A DNA stretch of 11,499 nucleotides from Vulcanimicrobiota bacterium (GTDB taxonomy: Bacteria > Eremiobacterota > Eremiobacteria > Baltobacterales > Baltobacteraceae), in contig JAQBPL010000007.1 in the NCBI GenBank assembly GCA_028287545.1, forward strand, positions 1 to 11,499, given 5' to 3'. Position 1 is the first letter of the stretch. The number at the start of each line of letters is the position of its first letter. A program made the position numbers and the translations under genes. A model generated the notes under the pieces. The model had not been told where the DNA came from and did not search any database. It was given only the letters and a program-made list of their open reading frames with translations. Shown here in pieces: positions 1-4,308 of the stretch.

Positions 1-1074
1 ACCGCGTCGACCTCCGGGAACACCGTCACGGTGACCGCTCCGGCGACGTACACGAAACAGTCCGGAACGTTGACCTTCAACGCGGTCTCCCCCGCCTGCG
101 CGGACCCGACCGCCAAGTGCACGACCTCGGTGCAGGTCGCGTTCGACCAGATCTTCGCCATCGTCGACAGCACCGGCGGCGACGTCTACGTCTGGCCGAT
201 CGGCGCCACGCAGCCTTCGGCGACGATCACGGCCGGCCTCGTCAACCCGACCTCGGTCGCGTTCGCGTCCAACGGAACGTTGTTCGTCGCGAACAACGCC
301 AACAATCCCAACTCGACCGTGACCGCGTACGCGTCGCCGTATACCGGCGCGCCGCTGACGACGATCTCGGCGGGCGTCTCGAACCCCGGCTCGCTCGCCG
401 TTGACGCGCAAGACGACCTCATCGTCTTGAACGCAGGCACGGGAAAAATCACCATCTACCCGCCGCCGTACACCACGACGACGCCGGTGACGCTGGACTT
501 CGCTCCCGGTTTCGGAGCGCTCGCGCTCGACGCGAACCAGAACATCTGGGCGCTTTCGTGGAGCAACTCCTTGGCCAGATTTGCGGCGCCGTACACGGCG
601 GGGCCACCCGATCGCCTCATCAAGGCATCGACCGGTGCACCGCTCAACGCAGCCCACGGTCTCGCGTTGGATTCGATCGGTCGGCTCTACGTCGCGAACA
701 CCTTCAACAACTCCGTGATTCGCTTCGATCCTCCCTACAACAGCCAAGTCCCGGACGCAACGATCGCGTCGACTCCGAACCAACCGCTGACGCAGCCTGC
801 CTGTGTCTTCGTCGGATCCGGCGACACCGTCTTCGCCGTAAGCCAAGTCGGGCTCGCGACCTATACCTCGACCGGGACACCGATCGCCCATATCCCCTCC
901 CCGGTCTGCCAGTCGGCGCAGGGCATGGCGATGGATCAAGACGGGATGGTCTGGGCCGCAGGGCCGGGCCTCAACGGCGCGTACGGGATTCCACCGCCGT
1001 ACGACGGCTCGAACAAGCTGCTGCTCGCGCCGACGTTTCCCGGCACCCCGCGCGCGATCGCGGTGTACCCGTGA
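1..1074 (+). CDS. Propeller lipoprotein, 3' part (5' end outside window)
   Basis: The reading frame is open from base 1 and ends at TGA 1072-1074, leaving 357 residues of a longer protein. Residues 1 to about 45 are the end of a beta-sandwich-like domain. After it comes an NHL/YVTN-type beta-propeller with blades of the form 'NPTSVAFASNGTLFVANN' followed by a 'PPY' turn (SPYTGAP, PPPYTTT, APYTAG, PPYNSQ, PPYDGS). It ends in 'AIAVYP'. It is a close paralogue of the gene at 1776-3536, aligning with that gene from 2484 to its stop; the present copy is 21 nt longer over this stretch. The signal peptide, lipobox and any partner gene would lie left of the window. By analogy with the second copy it is inferred to be an exported lipoprotein; ligand and activity are unknown. 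A start at GTG 31 would be an artefact of the window edge. Confidence 0.85.
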   Translation, partial: TASTSGNTVTVTAPATYTKQSGTLTFNAVSPACADPTAKCTTSVQVAFDQIFAIVDSTGGDVYVWPIGATQPSATITAGLVNPTSVAFASNGTLFVANNANNPNSTVTAYASPYTGAPLTTISAGVSNPGSLAVDAQDDLIVLNAGTGKITIYPPPYTTTTPVTLDFAPGFGALALDANQNIWALSWSNSLARFAAPYTAGPPDRLIKASTGAPLNAAHGLALDSIGRLYVANTFNNSVIRFDPPYNSQVPDATIASTPNQPLTQPACVFVGSGDTVFAVSQVGLATYTSTGTPIAHIPSPVCQSAQGMAMDQDGMVWAAGPGLNGAYGIPPPYDGSNKLLLAPTFPGTPRAIAVYP

Positions 1075-1104
1075 CGCGCGCGCGCTGACTCTGGCGGGCC
1101 GGCG

Positions 1105-1132
1105 CCGGCGAACGCTGCAGGGCGTTCGCCGG
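1105..1132 (+). terminator. GC-rich hairpin after propeller gene 1, probable terminator
   Basis: An 11-bp perfect inverted repeat (arms 1105-1115 and 1122-1132, 6-nt loop) begins 30 nt after the stop at 1074. There is no T-tract, so it is either a non-canonical terminator or an mRNA 3'-end stabiliser. The paralogous gene has an equivalent hairpin at 3576-3607 in which one base pair is swapped in both arms, so the pairing rather than the sequence appears conserved. Confidence 0.6.
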
Positions 1133-1180
1133 TTCGGACTCGCTGCCTGATTGGGACCGTGCTCACGCGTTTAAAGCCGA

Positions 1181-1213
1181 TGGACGATCGGTGGACGGCG
1201 CATGCGAGAGGAT
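1181..1213 (+). promoter_or_regulatory. 11-bp-period direct repeat plus -10-like element
   Basis: TGGACG occurs at 1181-1186 and 1192-1197, an 11-bp period. Exactly 10 nt later comes GAGGAT (1208-1213), a weak -10 with A at position 2 and T at position 6. The -35 region would fall between the two repeats, as in promoters activated by SARP proteins. A start site near 1220 would leave a short leader containing the AAGGAG ribosome site (1224-1229) of the gene at 1240. The same layout occurs on the minus strand at 9903-9935 and 3896-3928. Confidence 0.6.
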
Positions 1214-1239
1214 GCCTCCGCACAAGGAGAGTTCCTCAC

Positions 1240-1779
1240 ATGCTCAATCCACGCGCGGTCGTCGCGACGGCGATCGTGATCGTCGCCGCGGGCTGCTCGC
1301 AAAATACGTCGGTGCCCGCCGTCGGTCCGCCGCCTCCCACTACGACCCCGTCCGCGGTCCCCTCCGCGACGCCCGCCGGCGCAACGCCGACGCCGTCTCC
1401 CCCTGCGACGCCGGTCGTCACGGCGACGCCCACGGCAACGCCTAGCGCGACGCCGACAGCCACGCCTACCGCGACGCCGAGCGGCGCGGCGGTCGTACCC
1501 GCACCGTCCGCGCTCGCGTTCACCGGCCTCGGCGCTGCCCTCGCGCAAGGACTGAGCGTCGCGCAAGCCGGCTTCGTCGGCTCGTTCTCGCAGACCAACA
1601 CGTGCGCCGGCGTGGCGTCCGTCTCGGCGCAGCCGCCGTCCCCGACCTTCACCATCACCCCGATCGCGACCGGAACGTGCAGCATCACGATAACGGGCGG
1701 ATCGAATCAGTCCGTCGACGTCCCGGTGACCGTGACGACCAGCGGCCTCGTCGTCAGCGGCCGGAGGAATCACCAGTGA
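1240..1779 (+). CDS. Small Ig-like lipoprotein with Thr/Pro linker
   Basis: The protein has 179 residues. ATG 1240 is chosen because AAGGAG lies 10 nt upstream and the next residues form a signal peptide: Asn-Pro-Arg, a hydrophobic stretch, then Ala-Ala-Gly-Cys with Cys19 as the probable lipidated residue. Residues about 30-85 are a low-complexity Thr/Pro/Ala linker. The remainder (about 88-175) is a beta-rich, Ig-like domain with two cysteines that could form a disulfide; its signature runs PSAL-F, GF-G-F, TFT-T, G-C, TVTTSG. The minus-strand protein at 9372-9842 has the same architecture and domain signature. The stop overlaps the next start by 4 nt (GTGA, 1776-1779), so the two genes are probably translationally coupled. 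It is inferred to be anchored outside the cytoplasmic membrane; its role is unknown. Confidence 0.8.
   Translation: MLNPRAVVATAIVIVAAGCSQNTSVPAVGPPPPTTTPSAVPSATPAGATPTPSPPATPVVTATPTATPSATPTATPTATPSGAAVVPAPSALAFTGLGAALAQGLSVAQAGFVGSFSQTNTCAGVASVSAQPPSPTFTITPIATGTCSITITGGSNQSVDVPVTVTTSGLVVSGRRNHQ
1384..1482 (+). repeat. Degenerate coding repeat of the Thr/Pro linker
   Basis: The DNA is a run of degenerate acg-cc(n)-based codons encoding repeated Ala-Thr-Pro-Thr units inside the small lipoprotein gene. It probably acts as an extended wall- or envelope-spanning linker. The minus-strand paralogue has a similar, shorter stretch at about 9650-9740. Such runs may vary in length between strains. Confidence 0.6.
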
Positions 1780-3536
1780 ACGTTTCAATGAAAGCTCTTC
1801 GCACTCTCGCCGCATCGCTCGCGGCCATCCTCGCGGGCTGCGGAGGCGGCGGCGCGTCGCACGTCGCCACGCCGACGGCGGCCGTCGTCACGTCCGCATC
1901 GATCGTGATCAAGATCCCCGCCGCGGCGACGTCGTCTTCGGCCGCTGCGCGCAAGGTGCAATACGTCTCCGCGACCAGCCGCTCCGCGACGCTGTCGCTC
2001 GCGCCGGCGCCGACGTGCACGAACTGCACTCCCGCTTCGTCGTACGGCGTCGCGCTCGCCGGTCAGGGTTCGCCTTGCGTGACGAACCCGCAAGGGCGAA
2101 CGTGCACGCTGCCGCTGAATCTCGTGGCCGGCAGTTATCTCGGCTCGATCGTGCTCTACAATGGGTTCGTCAACGCACAGGGCGCTGCGACGGGCACCCC
2201 GATTTCGGAGAAGACCTCGTTCCCGATCGCCGTTGCCCTCGGCCAGCCGAACACCACCGCGATCGTTCTCGACGGCGTTCCGGCGAGCCTCACCACGGCC
2301 GTCGTCACGCCGTCGACGTTGTTCGTCGGTTCGAAGGTCGTAAGCGGTCAAGTGACGACCGTCTATCGGCTGCTGGGCGGCGGGTCGTCCGGCCAATTCA
2401 CCATCACCGCCAAGGACGCCGACGGCAACGTGCTCGTCGGCGGCGGCGCGCCGACGTTCAGCGCGAACGCCACCGGCGGCTTCACCGCCTCGACCTCCGG
2501 GAACACCGTCACGCTCACGGCGCCGGCGACGAACACGAAACAGTCCGGAACGCTGACCTTCAACGCGGTCTCGCCGGCCTGCACCGACCCGACTGCCCAG
2601 TGCACGGCCTCGGTGCAGATCGCCTTCGACCAGACCCTCGCCGTCGTCGATCCCGGCGCCGGCAGCGTCTACGTCTGGCCGATCGGCGCGGCGGCGCCCT
2701 CAGCGACGATCACGACCGGAATCAACGCCCCGACGGCCGTGGCGTTCGCCTCGGACGGGACGTTGTTTGTCGCGAACAACGGCAACTCGACGGTCACGGC
2801 ATACACCCCGCCGTACACCGGCGCGCCGCTGACGATCTCGAACGGGATCTCGAATCCCGCCGCGCTGATCGTCGATGCGCAGAACAAGCTCATCGTCGCC
2901 GATGCGGGGAGCGCGCACGTCACCATCTATCCGCCGCCCTATACGACGGCGACGCCGGTGACGCTGAACACCGGCACCGGTCCAGCCGCGCTCGCGCTCG
3001 ATGCGACGCAGCATTTGTGGCTCGTGTCGACGAGCGGCGCGCTGTACCGGTATCCGACGCCGTACGTCGCGGGCGGGTTCGACCGCGGCATCGGGAGCCC
3101 CGCGTCAACTTTCAACCAGCCGCACGGGCTGGCGCTGGATTCCGCCGGCCGGCTCTACGTCGCCAACTCCGGCAACAACAACGTGCTGCGTTTCGATCCG
3201 CCGTACAATCAGGCGCCGGACGCGACGATCGCATCGACGGCGGGACAGCCGATGACGCAGCCCGTGAGCGTCTTCGTCGGCGCCGGCGACACGCTGCTCG
3301 CCGGAAGCCAGGACGGGCTCGACACCTACACGTCGACGGGGGCACCGATCGCGCTGATCGCCGGCCCGCTCTACAAGCCGCACGGCATGACGGTGGATCA
3401 AGACGGAATGGTCTGGGTCGCGACGACCAGCGGCAACGGCGTGTACGGCGTTCCGCCGCCATTCGACGGCTCGAACAAGGTCCAGCTCGTATCGGGCTAC
3501 CTCATCAACCCTTCCGCGATCGCGGTGTACCCATGA
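1776..3536 (+). CDS. Large NHL/YVTN-type propeller lipoprotein
   Basis: The protein has 586 residues. GTG 1776 is preferred over ATG 1788 because GGAGGA (1763-1768) lies 7 nt before it and it overlaps the upstream stop in GTGA; the in-frame extension further upstream is a shadow of the small lipoprotein. The signal peptide ends in Leu-Ala-Gly-Cys (Cys22), a good lipobox, followed by Gly/Ala/Ser-rich sequence. Residues about 55-270 are beta-rich, with the motif KVQYVSATSRSATL near the start and 'DADGNVLVGG' near the end; both have counterparts in the minus-strand protein at 7753-9375. Residues about 280-586 form the propeller, each blade with a 'DG/AG-LYVAN' strand and a PPY/PPF turn. It is a tandem paralogue of the gene ending at 1074. 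It is inferred to be surface-anchored, possibly binding a ligand or protein partner; no catalytic motif is recognised. Confidence 0.88.
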   Translation: MNVSMKALRTLAASLAAILAGCGGGGASHVATPTAAVVTSASIVIKIPAAATSSSAAARKVQYVSATSRSATLSLAPAPTCTNCTPASSYGVALAGQGSPCVTNPQGRTCTLPLNLVAGSYLGSIVLYNGFVNAQGAATGTPISEKTSFPIAVALGQPNTTAIVLDGVPASLTTAVVTPSTLFVGSKVVSGQVTTVYRLLGGGSSGQFTITAKDADGNVLVGGGAPTFSANATGGFTASTSGNTVTLTAPATNTKQSGTLTFNAVSPACTDPTAQCTASVQIAFDQTLAVVDPGAGSVYVWPIGAAAPSATITTGINAPTAVAFASDGTLFVANNGNSTVTAYTPPYTGAPLTISNGISNPAALIVDAQNKLIVADAGSAHVTIYPPPYTTATPVTLNTGTGPAALALDATQHLWLVSTSGALYRYPTPYVAGGFDRGIGSPASTFNQPHGLALDSAGRLYVANSGNNNVLRFDPPYNQAPDATIASTAGQPMTQPVSVFVGAGDTLLAGSQDGLDTYTSTGAPIALIAGPLYKPHGMTVDQDGMVWVATTSGNGVYGVPPPFDGSNKVQLVSGYLINPSAIAVYP

Positions 3537-3575
3537 TGCTCGCGCGCGCACTCTGAGTCGTCCGCCGCGAGGCCG

Positions 3576-3607
3576 GGGCCGGTGAACGCCAACGCGTTCA
3601 CCGGTCC
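3576..3607 (+). terminator. GC-rich hairpin after propeller gene 2, probable terminator
   Basis: The core arms are 3579-3589 and 3594-3604 (11 bp, 4-nt loop), extended by one G-T wobble and two G-C pairs. It starts 39 nt after the stop. It corresponds to the hairpin at 1105-1132: C1109-G1128 there is T3583-A3600 here. No T-tract follows. Confidence 0.6.
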
Positions 3608-3637
3608 GGGACGGCGGGGATTGTGTCACAGAACATC

Positions 3638-3660
3638 CCGGCGGCAGGAGTGACCGCCGG
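3638..3660. terminator. Inverted repeat between convergent genes
   Basis: A 7-bp perfect inverted repeat (CCGGCGG 3638-3644, CCGCCGG 3654-3660, 9-nt loop) lies 15 nt beyond the stop of the minus-strand gene and downstream of the plus-strand propeller gene. It could end transcription from either side. There is no T-tract on either strand, so the call is weak. Confidence 0.35.
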
Positions 3661-3675
3661 CGACCTAGGCGCCCT

Positions 3676-3888
3676 TCAACCGGGTTCTGCTTCGTCCGGG
3701 CGGCCCGGACGCCGGCGCCGGGCTTCGATGAACCCGCACAACTCGCCGTAGCTGTTGACGTAGCGCCGTTCGCCGGAGCTGACGTGCACAATGGTCGCGC
3801 GCCATCGTCCCGCCGGGTCCCGGGGGTTCTCGATGCTGATCCGGACGACGAAGCTCTCCTCGGGAGAACGCGGCAGCGGCTTTTCCAT
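3676..3888 (-). CDS. Small hypothetical protein, possibly leaderless mRNA
   Basis: The protein has 70 residues. Its core reads SFVVRISIENP, then GRWRATIVHV, SSGERRYVNS and ELCGFIEA. This pattern (FVVR...W-R--I-HV-SGERRY...L--FI) matches short uncharacterised proteins I recall from several phyla, a likely single small alpha/beta domain of unknown function; the recall is from memory. The Arg/Pro/Glu-rich tail looks disordered. ATG 3888 is chosen over the longer frame to 4029 because the conserved part begins just after it and a good -10 (TATCGT, 3896-3901) ends only 7 nt upstream. No Shine-Dalgarno fits in that gap, so the mRNA is probably leaderless. Its promoter carries the repeat also found before the lipoprotein genes, which places it in the same proposed regulon. 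Confidence 0.6.
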   Translation of the reverse strand: MEKPLPRSPEESFVVRISIENPRDPAGRWRATIVHVSSGERRYVNSYGELCGFIEARRRRPGRPDEAEPG

Positions 3889-3895
3889 CCCGTCA

Positions 3896-3928
3896 ACGAT
3901 AACGGAAGCGGCGTCCAGAGAACGTCCA
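3896..3928 (-). promoter_or_regulatory. 11-bp-period direct repeat plus good -10
   Basis: Read on the minus strand, TGGACG (3928 to 3923), 5 nt, TGGACG (3917 to 3912), 10 nt, then TATCGT (3901 to 3896), a clear TAnnnT -10. The repeat unit, period and distance to the -10 are the same as at 1181-1213 and 9903-9935. A start site 6-8 nt after the -10 would fall at or next to ATG 3888. Confidence 0.65.
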
Positions 3929-3935
3929 CGGCGGC

Positions 3936-3968
3936 TGGACGTTTTGTGGAGGCCGGGCCCTCCAGGAA
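3936..3968 (+). promoter_or_regulatory. Divergent repeat pair, variant second half
   Basis: TGGACG (3936-3941), 5 nt, TGGAGG (3947-3952), 10 nt, then CAGGAA (3963-3968), a poor -10. It mirrors the minus-strand pair: AACGTCCA (3921-3928) and TGGACGTT (3936-3943) form an 8-bp perfect inverted repeat with a 7-nt centre. It faces the relic gene and the SARP regulator, so it may be a decayed promoter of the relic or an upstream control site for the regulator. Confidence 0.45.
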
Positions 3969-3978
3969 GCCTTGCGCG

Positions 3979-3995
3979 TGGACGGATGGTGGAGG
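3979..3995 (+). promoter_or_regulatory. Second plus-facing repeat pair
   Basis: TGGACG (3979-3984), 5 nt, TGGAGG (3990-3995). It shows the same variant as the pair at 3936-3952, 43 bp downstream of it. No -10 is visible 10 nt further on (CGGGAC). It may be an auxiliary or decayed binding site. Confidence 0.35.
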
Positions 3996-4079
3996 AGGGC
4001 GTTCGCGGGACGCCGAGCGCCGCGGGCACGTGCGGTATCGACGTCTCCGACGGCCTCGGCGGCTCTGTCGCTCGCGGTC

Positions 4080-4251
4080 GGCAGCTACACGGGCAACGAC
4101 GTGCGCGTTTTCGTGCCGCCGTTCACGAACACGCCGTTCACCTACACGCTGGGCGTCAGCACGCCGACGTCGCTCGCCGCCGTTCGTCATCACCAACATC
4201 GGGTACTACGGCAGCGTGTCGCATCCGACCGCGGTGGCCGCGTGGCCGTAA
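4080..4251 (+). pseudogene. Relic of a propeller lipoprotein gene
   Basis: In one frame (from 4080) the translation reads GSYTGNDVRVFVPPF, then TNTPFTYTLGVSTPTSLA. This aligns blade for blade with 'GNSTVTAYTPPYTGAPL..ISNGISNPAAL' of the gene at 1776-3536. Near 4173-4179 the match switches frame and continues as PPFVITNIGYYGS, VSHPTAVAAWP and stop TAA 4249-4251, resembling the usual C-terminus ('PPF...INPSAIAVYP'). So one mid-propeller blade is joined out of frame to the last half-blade, with the intervening blades and the whole N-terminal half missing. No start codon with a ribosome site precedes it. It is best read as the decayed end of a further family copy. A sequencing-induced frameshift alone cannot explain the missing blades. 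Confidence 0.65.
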
Positions 4252-4274
4252 GAACCGCGGGAAAGTGAAGCGTC

Positions 4275-4308
4275 GGCGCGGCACGAAGGAGCCCCTTCGT
4301 GCCGCGCC
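4275..4308 (+). promoter_or_regulatory. Perfect 15-bp hairpin covering RBS and start of the SARP gene
   Basis: The arms are 4275-4289 and 4294-4308, perfectly complementary, with a 4-nt loop. The ribosome site GAAGGAG (4285-4291) lies in the left arm and loop, and GTG 4299 in the right arm. If transcribed from upstream, the mRNA would hide its own initiation region in a very stable stem. The element also begins 23 nt after the relic's stop codon, where intact copies carry terminator hairpins, so it may be an inherited terminator. Confidence 0.65.

Noticed and set aside
1384..1482. Possible CRISPR or non-coding tandem array
   Set aside because: The repetition is codon-level and encodes a Thr/Pro linker in a real gene; there are no uniform repeats with unique spacers.
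1602..1775. Upstream extension of the propeller gene start to 1602
   Set aside because: It is Arg-rich shadow sequence over the small lipoprotein gene. GTG 1776 has a good ribosome site and a signal peptide follows.
3889..4029. Longer start (4029) for the small minus-strand gene
   Set aside because: The extra 47 residues are Pro/Arg-rich, lack similarity to the core and would translate the promoter repeats and -10.
3105..4199. Minus-strand open frame of 364 residues across the propeller gene end and the divergent region
   Set aside because: Arg-rich, crosses a real gene, the hairpins and the promoter region, and is in a different frame from the small gene at 3676-3888.
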